Shown piece after piece: positions 1-5,631 of a stretch of DNA of 5,631 bases. This stretch comes from Candidatus Zixiibacteriota bacterium (GTDB lineage: Bacteria > Zixibacteria > MSB-5A5 > GN15 > PGXB01). The notes beneath the pieces were generated by a model, which searched no databases, was not told the origin of the DNA, and worked only from the letters and a program-made list of their open reading frames with translations. The DNA lies in assembly GCA_030642025.1 (NCBI GenBank), contig DAOWOO010000110.1, positions 1 through 5,631 on the forward strand, written 5' to 3'. Both the position numbers and the translations under genes were made by a program. Within the stretch, counting starts at the first letter, position 1. Each line of letters opens with the position of its first letter.

Positions 1-732
1 AGATTCAGCCAGTTCTATGATTCGGGTCATATGATCGTAAATATCACGAAAATAGAGCGCCGCCCGATCGGAAATCATCGGATACTGTCCCCGGCTGATA
101 TGTCCGATCAACTCTTTCTGCGGCAGGGCAATACGTTTAAGTTCATAAATGTCGCGGCGGAGTGTAAAAATTGTCTTAACCGTCTGTTCGTCCGGCTCGC
201 TCAAAACCGCTTTTTCTATCTGGTCAACCTCTTTTTCAAAATAATCAAGGACAATACTGTAATGGTCAACCATGGCGTCGATCAGCGTGTGGAAAAGAAA
301 TTCCGCCCCGCGCGACATAAGCCGTTCATCTTTGAGCGCCCGCTGATGGAGGCGGTTGAACAGGCGATGCGGTTTATCATGCACTATCACCACGGCATTT
401 CGGGTTAAAAAGAGGCTGACATCCTCAAGGCGAATCCCATCATTGCGGCTGACACAATCGACAATCTGGAATTCGACATACAGGTAGTTCTTGTAGTCGT
501 CAATCTTGGATCGAGCCAATTCGGTGATGGCATCCTCTTCCTCGATAACATCTTCGATAGCCAGCGGGTGGAAATGAAAGTCATGAGTCAGCACGTATGA
601 TTCCCGGTCATCGGGATCAGTCATATCTATCCAAAGGAGTATATTCGGATCGGCAAAGAGAGCGTCGAAATCGGCTATTCCGTCAATTTCCTCGACCGGC
701 TGACCAGCTTTCCAGTAAAATGATTTAATCAT
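1..732 (-). CDS. corA: CorA-family magnesium/divalent cation transporter, N-terminal part (C-terminus beyond left edge)
   Basis: The first 244 residues of a CorA-type (2-TM-GxN) cation channel are visible; the reading frame stays open to the left edge. Family-typical segments are HPLAIEDVI (residues 55-63), KIDDYKNYLYV (76-86), the long helix with LIDAMVDHY and FEKEVDQIE (150-173), and LRRDIYELKRIALPQKE (191-207). All of these belong to the cytoplasmic funnel domain. The two C-terminal membrane helices and the GMN selectivity motif would lie outside the window, so transport specificity (Mg, Co, Ni or Zn) cannot be judged. The start is ATG, with GAGG at 743-740 ending 7 nt upstream. The ATG overlaps the stop of the preceding flippase-like gene as ATGA, which suggests translational coupling and a shared transcript. 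Family assignment is secure. The symbol corA is used in the broad family sense. Nothing in the visible part is broken. Confidence 0.9.
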   Translation of the reverse strand, partial: MIKSFYWKAGQPVEEIDGIADFDALFADPNILLWIDMTDPDDRESYVLTHDFHFHPLAIEDVIEEEDAITELARSKIDDYKNYLYVEFQIVDCVSRNDGIRLEDVSLFLTRNAVVIVHDKPHRLFNRLHQRALKDERLMSRGAEFLFHTLIDAMVDHYSIVLDYFEKEVDQIEKAVLSEPDEQTVKTIFTLRRDIYELKRIALPQKELIGHISRGQYPMISDRAALYFRDIYDHMTRIIELAES

Positions 733-1784
733 ACCTTATCCTCTTCGGGTGTCATTTCCGGCTCGTCATCGACGGGCATGACATCGGCTTTTTCGCCCTC
801 TTCCCTGATTTCCTTGATTTCCTTCATGGTAACCCGCTCGCTGAAAATAAACAGGCAACCCATTATAAAAATCGGAATTAAATCTAGTATATGAAGGGCC
901 AGGGCAAATAAAACAGCATCAGATTTAATGACCTTGAAAGCCAGAAGCGACGCCACTACGGCCAGCTCGAAGGTGCCGGCATTACCGGGCGTAATCGGTA
1001 TCATAAGGGCTACCGTGTTAACCACCATCACCACCGTGGCGACAAGAATCGGCAGTTTGAAACCGAATGACTTGAAAAGACAAAATATAACCAGTATATG
1101 CGAAACCCAAGCGGCCAACGAAAGCAGGAGAGTCCTGATAAAATACTGGCTGGAGCGAAGCATCTTTATTCCGCGCGTGAAGGATCGCGAGAATTTCTTG
1201 AGCATTATATAGACCCCCGGCCAACGGCCCCGGAGAATTTTCTTTCCGAAGGCGCCGATCGGTGCCTCAAAATGAAGAATAAGATACAGCATTATCAAGA
1301 GAACTACCGTGGCAATGGCGATTATTATCCCAACCTGCCGGTACTCCGGCGGGAAAGCAAACGACGCCGCCGACAGGGCGACAATGAATATCAGAAGGCT
1401 GAGGGCATCGAAAAGCACTTCCAGAACCACCGTGGAAAAGACAAAGCTTTTGGATAACCCTTCTTTTTTGGCCAAGAGAACTATTCTTCCAATCTGGCCG
1501 GTAAGCGCGGGCATGATAATATTGATAACCTGAGCCGCCGAAAAAAGCGGTATTACGCGCCCCGAGCTGATGCGCTTCGTTTTTTCAACGATGGTCTGCC
1601 AGCGCAGCGCCTTGAAAATAATCATGCCGAAACTCAGGATCAAAGTGGGAATTATATAATATGGATTAACCCGTTCGGTCAGGCGACGGACATCGTCCAT
1701 ATGAATGTCCTTGACACAAAAAGCCAAGAGCAATAGGGCAATAATCGAACCCCAGAATTGTTTTTTCTTCCAGAACGCAGGCAT
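729..1784 (-). CDS. Flippase-like integral membrane protein (LPG synthase TM / UPF0104 family)
   Basis: A 351-residue polytopic inner-membrane protein with about eight hydrophobic segments, roughly at residues 11-24, 43-60, 80-95, 115-140, 151-171, 215-237, 245-264 and 290-314. Family motifs are RW at 61-62, NIIMPALTGQIGR at 88-100, an acidic/Asp helix LEVLFD at 121-126 and PITPGNAGTFE at 263-273. These match the membrane domain shared by MprF/AglD-like proteins (lysylphosphatidylglycerol synthase TM region, UPF0104). There is no soluble aminoacyl-transferase domain, so it is not a complete MprF; stand-alone members are thought to move lipids or lipid-linked sugars, but the substrate here is unknown. 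The C-terminal tail (about 328-351) is strongly acidic. The ATG has no Shine-Dalgarno site, only an AT-rich leader, and an in-frame stop lies close upstream (1799-1797), leaving no better start. It is preceded by its own promoter and followed by corA through a 4-bp overlap. Confidence 0.88.
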   Translation of the reverse strand: MPAFWKKKQFWGSIIALLLLAFCVKDIHMDDVRRLTERVNPYYIIPTLILSFGMIIFKALRWQTIVEKTKRISSGRVIPLFSAAQVINIIMPALTGQIGRIVLLAKKEGLSKSFVFSTVVLEVLFDALSLLIFIVALSAASFAFPPEYRQVGIIIAIATVVLLIMLYLILHFEAPIGAFGKKILRGRWPGVYIMLKKFSRSFTRGIKMLRSSQYFIRTLLLSLAAWVSHILVIFCLFKSFGFKLPILVATVVMVVNTVALMIPITPGNAGTFELAVVASLLAFKVIKSDAVLFALALHILDLIPIFIMGCLFIFSERVTMKEIKEIREEGEKADVMPVDDEPEMTPEEDKV

Positions 1785-1790
1785 AATATT

Positions 1791-1817
1791 TAAAAATTAA
1801 ACCGGCCTTAGCCGGTT
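1791..1817 (-). terminator. Hairpin plus T-run after batE, in the leader of the flippase-like gene
   Basis: Read on the minus strand, AACCGGC (1817-1811), loop TAAG (1810-1807) and GCCGGTT (1806-1800) form a perfect 7-bp GC-rich stem. TTAATTTTT (1800-1792) overlaps the last base of the stem and supplies a short, interrupted U-tract. This is the shape of a modest intrinsic terminator for transcripts reading through from batE. It also lies downstream of the promoter at 1833-1861, about 10 nt after the likely transcription start, so it would sit in the leader of the next gene's own mRNA. A DNA operator palindrome or a leader stem controlling translation is a real alternative. Confidence 0.5.
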
Positions 1818-1878
1818 AATTTATAACATAATATTATAGATATGATCGATTTGGGTGTCAATTAAAAATACCGGCTAA
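1808..1878. repeat. 9-bp inverted repeat flanking the promoter
   Basis: Plus-strand ACCGGCTAA at 1870-1878, directly after the batE stop, is matched in inverted orientation by TTAGCCGGT at 1808-1816. The arms are perfect over 9 bp and bracket the -35 and -10 boxes. The inner copy is also one arm of the short hairpin at 1800-1817, so three related copies of the GCCGGT core occur within 79 bp. Candidate roles are paired operator half-sites or competing RNA stems. No function is proven. Confidence 0.45.
1833..1861 (-). promoter_or_regulatory. Sigma-70 consensus promoter for the flippase-like/corA unit
   Basis: On the minus strand, TTGACA (1861-1856) and TATAAT (1838-1833) are separated by exactly 17 bp, an exact match to the housekeeping consensus. 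It lies in the AT-rich non-coding gap, points at the flippase-like gene and would start RNA near 1826, giving a leader of about 42 nt. The -35 box begins 18 bp after the batE stop codon. The match is read directly from the sequence; activity is inferred. Confidence 0.75.
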
Positions 1879-2646
1879 TCAGATGATTTCAACGTTCTCC
1901 TTGTTTATCCAACCCTTACGCTTGTTTTCAAAAATAACCAGATAATAGCCGCCTTCGGCACGCTCTATTTCAAATATCAACCCGGCGGCGCCATTGAACT
2001 CAAAGTCGTGATCCTCCCCTGGTCCGCTGTAAACACCGGCCTCGGCGGCCACCACCACCCCCCGGACGGTCATGTAATCGGTACGATATTTATAGGTGGT
2101 CATAACCGAAGAAACCAGAAGAACAATGACCAGAATATAGCCGACCGATCTGACAAATATCCCGTCGAACTGGAAGTAAATCACCGCACATAAAAACAGA
2201 ACAAAAAGAATAAACAATATCGATGATATCCACGCCAGCCGGTTAAGTGTAAACGGAGATACTATAGAATCCATAAAGGTAATGAATGGATTAATTTTAA
2301 CACCTTCCAGCGTAACCGGCATAAACTGCCGGACAAATTCGAGATTACCCGAAATATCATCGTCGGTCGGGTCGAGACGCTGAGCCCGGAGATAATATAA
2401 AACGGCGTATCCCAACTCACTCTCTTTAAAATAGCAATTGCCGATATTGTAATAAAGTGGCGCCGATTTATACCCGCTCTGCCCGATTTTCAAATAATCG
2501 CTCAATGCTGAAGCATATTGCCTGTTTTCGTATTTAACCCCGGCGGAATTGAAAAGGGAATCGGCGTTAACATCATTGCCCGAAACATCGCCTCCGGCCA
2601 TGATCATAATGAATACGACAATTATAAATAATACTGACTTACCCAA
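1879..2646 (-). CDS. batE: BatE: TPR, two-transmembrane and SH3-like envelope protein
   Basis: A 255-residue protein on the chosen start. An N-terminal hydrophobic segment (about residues 5-18) acts as signal peptide or anchor. Two TPR-like helical repeats follow at about 29-96 (ALSDYLKIG, LYYNIGNCYFKESE, AVLYYLRAQRLDP), then two membrane helices at about 138-159 and 166-183. A C-terminal bacterial SH3-like domain spans about 194-254, with VYSGPGED and a GYYLVIFENKRKGWI strand pair. This order and the place after batD match BatE of the Bacteroides aerotolerance module. The frame extends to a TTG at 2688, but TTG at 2646 is preferred: GGAGAG (2660-2655) ends 8 nt before it, it leaves a compact signal sequence, and it reduces the overlap with batD from 50 to 8 bp. 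GTG at 2655 is a weaker option. Downstream is the only sizeable gap in the window, so this is probably the last bat gene. Confidence 0.85.
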   Translation of the reverse strand: MGKSVLFIIVVFIMIMAGGDVSGNDVNADSLFNSAGVKYENRQYASALSDYLKIGQSGYKSAPLYYNIGNCYFKESELGYAVLYYLRAQRLDPTDDDISGNLEFVRQFMPVTLEGVKINPFITFMDSIVSPFTLNRLAWISSILFILFVLFLCAVIYFQFDGIFVRSVGYILVIVLLVSSVMTTYKYRTDYMTVRGVVVAAEAGVYSGPGEDHDFEFNGAAGLIFEIERAEGGYYLVIFENKRKGWINKENVEII

Positions 2647-4450
2647 GTTTGACACTCTCCAGTTTGACCAGGAATTTTTCAGCTTCAATCAGGACTTCCG
2701 ACGTTTTTTCCTGCGGCAGTCGGGCCGATGAATACTGGGCAAAATCGGCCTGACGAAGAATCTCCCGCGCATTTTCGATATCCTCATCGCCGGCGCCGGC
2801 ATCTTCGAAAATACCAATCAATTTATCTCCCGTCAGCCCATGCGGCGAAATATTCAACTTATCGGCCACATAGGAAAAGAGCGCCTGCCTGATTTCAGCA
2901 TAAAAGGCGTCTGCCTTTCCGGCCCCGGCCAGTTTTCGCGCCGCGGCCAGACGTTTCCTGGCCATTTTTCGGGCCGCCCGCGAGCGCGCATAGCCGATAT
3001 CAGATGCCAGTTTCTCCCGGTAGCGACTGCCTATTATCACCGCGATCAGAAGGAGCGCCGGAATTCCATTCATGACCAGATAGAGCGGCGTAACCAGAAG
3101 AAGCGGCTTTCCTTTTTCGAGTTTGCCCGGTGTTGATTTTATATATCCAATATCCCTGGCATTCGGATCTATAACCCGACCGGACGCCGGGCCGAACCGA
3201 ACGGCTGAACCGTAATCATCGTCAACTTCGGCCTGTTTGACATTCAGCACAATCGGTTTGGTTTTCAGCGTCCGATATTTTTTTGTCTTCGGATTGAAGA
3301 AATCAAGTGAAACGGGCGGTATGGTCAGCTGGCCGGAGCGCCGGGGAATATATACCTCCTCGAAAATCTTGGTACCGCCCATAATTTCGCCAAGTTTTGA
3401 AATCTTTTCACTGCTGGAAGCCCGGTAAATACGAAAATCATCCAGCTCGCCTATTTCCGGCTCGGCCACCATCTTGATATTACCGGTGCCACTGATTTTG
3501 TACGTAACCGTCACCGCTTCATTCACCTCGACAGTCGATTTGTCATGCGTCGATTTGAGGCTGAATTTGCCGACCGTCCCGGAAAAGCCCTTTGGCTTGC
3601 CTGCCGAGGGCAGCGGCAGAACTTCAATTGTGATTGGATTCGACCTGACTGTCTCAGGTACCCCGCGGTCAAAGAAATTGTTAAACGCCGAGAATGGGTC
3701 GTTTCGCCGCTTTCGTGGCGCCGGAACGGAAACCGTCACCTGCGCCCGGCCGATGGTCAATTCGCCCGAACGGGTGGGAAATAAGGCACTGTTTATTTCT
3801 ATGACTTTGTACTGCCGCCCGTCGACCGTTTCATAATATGTTCTCTGTGGTTCAAGCATATCGGTCCAGAAATCAGTCGTTTGCGGGGCCGCGTATTCCG
3901 GCTGCGAAAATAGTCGAACCGTGTGATAGAATTTGACCCTGAGCGTCACCTGCTGATTGACGTATACCTTCTTCTTGTCCACCTCGGCGGTGAGAAATAC
4001 TTCTCGGCGCGAGCCGCTTGAGGTCCGGGATTGGTTCATTGCCTCGGGTGAGGTTGCCTGTCCCTGGTCCATCACCGTTAAAGTCACTTCATCCGAGCTA
4101 TACCGATTACGCCCGACAACCAGCGTGACCGGCTTTATTACAAATGAGCCTTTTCGTTTAGGCTGCAGAAGATACTGATATTTCAAAGATGAAGTAACCT
4201 TCCCGTTGACAAATGATATATTAGTCGATGTTCCCTTGGAGTACACCTCGAACATGGACAGGTTCGGAAGGTTCGGTTCGGGAATATTCTGCTGAGGTCC
4301 GGTGACGGTTATAATCAGGGTTGCCTGATCGTACAGCCCGATCCTGTCCGGGCTGATCGACATACTAATTGAATAATCATCCTGCGCCGATATTGCCACC
4401 GGCAACAGGACCAATAACACCAGCACCGGTATTTTAAGCCGCACTACCAA
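2639..4450 (-). CDS. batD: BatD: large exported beta-rich protein with one C-terminal membrane anchor
   Basis: A 603-residue protein of the BatD (oxygen tolerance) family. Residues 4-22 are a signal peptide with a likely cut after AISA. Repeated immunoglobulin-like beta modules follow: about 25-127, 150-278 (AEVDKKKVYVNQQVTLRVKFY) and 288-406 (FSGTVGKFSLKS, VEVNEAVTVTYKISGTGN, IPRRSGQLTIPPVSLDFF). One membrane helix (about 452-474) precedes a basic stretch (RAARKMARKR) and an inner helical domain with FYAEIRQALFSYVADKLNI (516-534). Most of the protein should face the periplasm, with a cytoplasmic tail. It is thought to work with the VWA proteins BatA/BatB, but its biochemical role is unsettled. 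The start is non-ATG: TTG at 4450 lies 5 nt after a G6 run (4461-4456), and GTG at 4444 is a good alternative with 11-nt spacing. It overlaps the batC end by 7 bp and the batE start by 8 bp. Confidence 0.9.
   Translation of the reverse strand: MVVRLKIPVLVLLVLLPVAISAQDDYSISMSISPDRIGLYDQATLIITVTGPQQNIPEPNLPNLSMFEVYSKGTSTNISFVNGKVTSSLKYQYLLQPKRKGSFVIKPVTLVVGRNRYSSDEVTLTVMDQGQATSPEAMNQSRTSSGSRREVFLTAEVDKKKVYVNQQVTLRVKFYHTVRLFSQPEYAAPQTTDFWTDMLEPQRTYYETVDGRQYKVIEINSALFPTRSGELTIGRAQVTVSVPAPRKRRNDPFSAFNNFFDRGVPETVRSNPITIEVLPLPSAGKPKGFSGTVGKFSLKSTHDKSTVEVNEAVTVTYKISGTGNIKMVAEPEIGELDDFRIYRASSSEKISKLGEIMGGTKIFEEVYIPRRSGQLTIPPVSLDFFNPKTKKYRTLKTKPIVLNVKQAEVDDDYGSAVRFGPASGRVIDPNARDIGYIKSTPGKLEKGKPLLLVTPLYLVMNGIPALLLIAVIIGSRYREKLASDIGYARSRAARKMARKRLAAARKLAGAGKADAFYAEIRQALFSYVADKLNISPHGLTGDKLIGIFEDAGAGDEDIENAREILRQADFAQYSSARLPQEKTSEVLIEAEKFLVKLESVKLG
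2655..2660 (-). promoter_or_regulatory. Shine-Dalgarno site that decides the batE start
   Basis: GGAGAG on the minus strand lies inside the last codons of batD, 8 nt before the TTG at 2646-2644. The longer alternative start (TTG at 2688) lacks such a site just upstream and would add a polar, Trp-rich extension before the signal sequence. Confidence 0.55.
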
Positions 4451-5169
4451 TCATTCCCCCCGTATTTACCCTTCGCCGGGAATCGCTGAAGATCTTTCTG
4501 TACATCCTTTTCATCATCGCGCAGGGCGTTCAATATGCGCTCGGCGTCCTCTTCGGACATATCATTTTCATCGATTTGCTGCGGCTGTTGCTGTTGTTGT
4601 TGATCATCCTTCTTTTCTTCTTCATCCTCAGGCTGTTGCTGCTGGTCCTGATCCTGCTGCTCCTTTTCCTCTTCTTTCTGTGACTGCTGCTGTTGCTGTT
4701 GTTGCTGTTGTTGCTTCTGTTCTTGTTTCTGCTGTTGCATCTGTTCTTTAAGCCTTATCCGCGTCAGTTCAAGGTTGTACTTGGCATCGACATCATCGGG
4801 ATTAAGCTCCAGCGATCTCTGATATGAATCAATGGCGGCCTGGTAATCCTCCATTCTGAATTGGGTATTACCCAGATTATACAAAGCCCCGGCCTCGTAT
4901 CCAACATTGTCGGTTACCATTGACCTCTGCAGTTTTTCGACCGCCTCTTCATAATTGCCTTCTTTATGTAAAACCGTGCCTATATTGAAATCAAGCTCCG
5001 GGGTTTCCGGTTTTTCCACTTCGGCCTGATGATAGTACTCCAGCGCCGATTTATAATCATCTTCCCGGTAGGCGCTGTTGCCATGCTCAACCAGCGAACT
5101 GAATTCGTCGGCGGCGGACAAACCGGATAACAGCAAAACAGCAAGAATTGTAAAACCGAATATCCTCAT
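4444..5169 (-). CDS. batC: BatC: exported TPR protein with Gln/Glu-rich tail
   Basis: A 241-residue protein. Residues 1-20 form a signal peptide (likely cut after LSAA). Three TPR units follow: about 23-54 (NSAYREDDYKSALEYYHQA), 57-90 (LDFNIGTVLHKEGNYEEAVEKL) and 94-127 (ALYNLGNTQFRMEDYQAAIDSY, then LELNP). Residues 143-199 are a low-complexity Gln/Glu/Asp/Lys segment including runs of ten and six Gln. A short charged C-terminal helix follows (MSEEDAERILNALRDDE). TPRs bind protein partners, and position between batB and batD together with this layout match BatC. The ATG lies 3 bp after the batB stop. GAAGGGTG inside the end of batB may serve as ribosome site, though its spacing is long. The frame is intact through the repeats. 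It could be called simply a TPR protein, but the neighbours make BatC the best name. Confidence 0.88.
   Translation of the reverse strand: MRIFGFTILAVLLLSGLSAADEFSSLVEHGNSAYREDDYKSALEYYHQAEVEKPETPELDFNIGTVLHKEGNYEEAVEKLQRSMVTDNVGYEAGALYNLGNTQFRMEDYQAAIDSYQRSLELNPDDVDAKYNLELTRIRLKEQMQQQKQEQKQQQQQQQQQQSQKEEEKEQQDQDQQQQPEDEEEKKDDQQQQQQPQQIDENDMSEEDAERILNALRDDEKDVQKDLQRFPAKGKYGGNDW
4573..4743 (-). repeat. Glutamine-codon trinucleotide-rich tract within batC
   Basis: The segment encodes residues 143-199 of BatC, mostly CAG/CAA glutamine codons with Glu, Asp and Lys. The longest uninterrupted runs are ten Gln codons (4713-4684) and six Gln codons (4602-4585). CAG and CAA are mixed rather than pure, which should make the tract less prone to slippage than a uniform triplet array. 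It is probably a flexible, disordered linker. Confidence 0.85.
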
Positions 5170-5172
5170 ATA

Positions 5173-5631
5173 CTATTTTACACCCTTCATGCGCCTTTTT
5201 TCGGAAATAAAGAACTCACCAACGATAAACATAAGCGCCAATATCAACGGATACTGAAACCGGTCTTCATACTGCATAAGGAGTTTTCCTTCGAGTTCCT
5301 TTTTCTCCATTTTAGCAATATCGTCATAAACCTTGTCAAGTTCAAGTTCCCCGGGGGTGGCGTGATAGTACTTTCCACCGGTGGCCAACGCAATTTTCTG
5401 CAGAGTCATTTCATCGAGCCGGGTGACAATCATCTCGCCGTTGTTGTCTTTTTTATACCCCACCCGATTGCCCCGGCGGTCGACAATCGGTATTGGCTCG
5501 CCCATCGGTGATCCGATCCCGATGGCATATATTTTGACGCCTTCTTTGCGGGCTTCCTCGGCCGCCTCAATCGGGGTGGTATTATGATCCTCGCCGTCAG
5601 TCAGAAGAATCAGCACCTTGTGCTTTCGTTC
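5173..5631 (-). CDS. batB: BatB: von Willebrand factor A membrane protein, C-terminal part (N-terminus beyond right edge)
   Basis: The last 152 residues are visible; the frame stays open to the right edge, so the GTG near 5616 is an internal valine, not a start. The segment opens with the end of a VWA domain: KVLILLTDGEDHNT (5-18) carries the TDGED Asp of the metal-ion-dependent adhesion site, followed by the IYAIGIGS strand (34-41). A region typical of Bat proteins follows: PIPIVDRRGN, DNNGEMIVTRLDEMTLQKIALATGGKYYHAT and KMEKKELEG. A membrane helix (about 126-142, YPLILALMFIVGEFFIS) and a basic tail close the protein. The VWA domain should face the periplasm. The DxSxS part of the metal site, and the N-terminal membrane helices seen in the family, lie outside the window. 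BatA is a close paralogue; position next to batC and the YEDRFQYPL ending favour BatB. Confidence 0.87.
   Translation of the reverse strand, partial: ERKHKVLILLTDGEDHNTTPIEAAEEARKEGVKIYAIGIGSPMGEPIPIVDRRGNRVGYKKDNNGEMIVTRLDEMTLQKIALATGGKYYHATPGELELDKVYDDIAKMEKKELEGKLLMQYEDRFQYPLILALMFIVGEFFISEKRRMKGVK

Noticed and set aside
31..408. Plus-strand open frame of 125 codons
   Set aside because: It lies wholly opposite corA, whose minus-strand translation shows clear CorA motifs; the plus-strand product has no recognisable domain.
1219..1229. GGCC-AAC-GGCC inverted repeat as a terminator or operator
   Set aside because: The stem is only 4 bp, there is no T-run, and it lies inside conserved coding sequence of the flippase-like gene.
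928..1533. Overlapping plus-strand open frames opposite the flippase-like gene
   Set aside because: The minus strand encodes a well-formed multi-helix membrane protein with family motifs; the plus-strand products are low-quality shadows.
729..1784. Full MprF (lysylphosphatidylglycerol synthase)
   Set aside because: At 351 residues it holds only the membrane domain; no C-terminal aminoacyl-transferase domain follows, and the next gene is corA.
4684..4713. CTG/TTG triplet array as a CRISPR or stand-alone satellite
   Set aside because: It has no spacers, is in frame within batC and encodes a glutamine run.
5614..5616. GTG as start of a short VWA-like gene
   Set aside because: The frame remains open to the right edge and the codon is a valine inside the conserved VWA strand before TDGED; the gene is simply truncated by the window.

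Overview
The window is a tightly packed stretch with every gene on the minus strand. It carries the distal part of a Bat (Bacteroides aerotolerance-type) operon, then a polytopic membrane protein of the flippase-like/LPG-synthase-TM family, then a CorA-type divalent cation transporter. In transcription order, right to left, the genes are batB (cut by the right edge), batC, batD, batE, a 94-bp intergenic region, the flippase-like gene, and corA (cut by the left edge). Nothing on the plus strand looks like a real gene, and no gap exceeds 300 bases.

The bat genes are chained closely: batB and batC are 3 bp apart, batC and batD overlap by about 7 bp, and batD and batE overlap by about 8 bp on the start I prefer. 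The products suggest one envelope assembly: a membrane-anchored von Willebrand A protein (BatB), an exported TPR protein with a Gln-rich tail (BatC), a large exported beta-rich protein with one membrane anchor (BatD), and a TPR/two-TM/SH3-like protein (BatE). The usual upstream partners (a MoxR AAA+ ATPase, a DUF58 protein, BatA) would be expected beyond the right edge but are not visible.

The 94-bp gap after batE is the only real regulatory region. It holds a promoter matching the sigma-70 consensus exactly (TTGACA, 17 bp, TATAAT), an inverted repeat followed by a T-run, and a third copy of one repeat arm just after the batE stop. The flippase-like and corA genes therefore look like a separate two-gene unit. 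They are joined by a 4-bp ATGA stop/start overlap.

Organism: moderate GC, a complete bat module with Shine-Dalgarno-like sites and a sigma-70 consensus promoter fit a Gram-negative lineage of the FCB superphylum or a neighbour (for example Zixibacteria-like). Bacteroidota proper is less likely, because its promoters and ribosome binding sites usually look different. This placement is an inference with low certainty. I see no mobile element, RNA gene, CRISPR array or clearly new system. The most interesting material is the regulatory arrangement between batE and the flippase-like gene.
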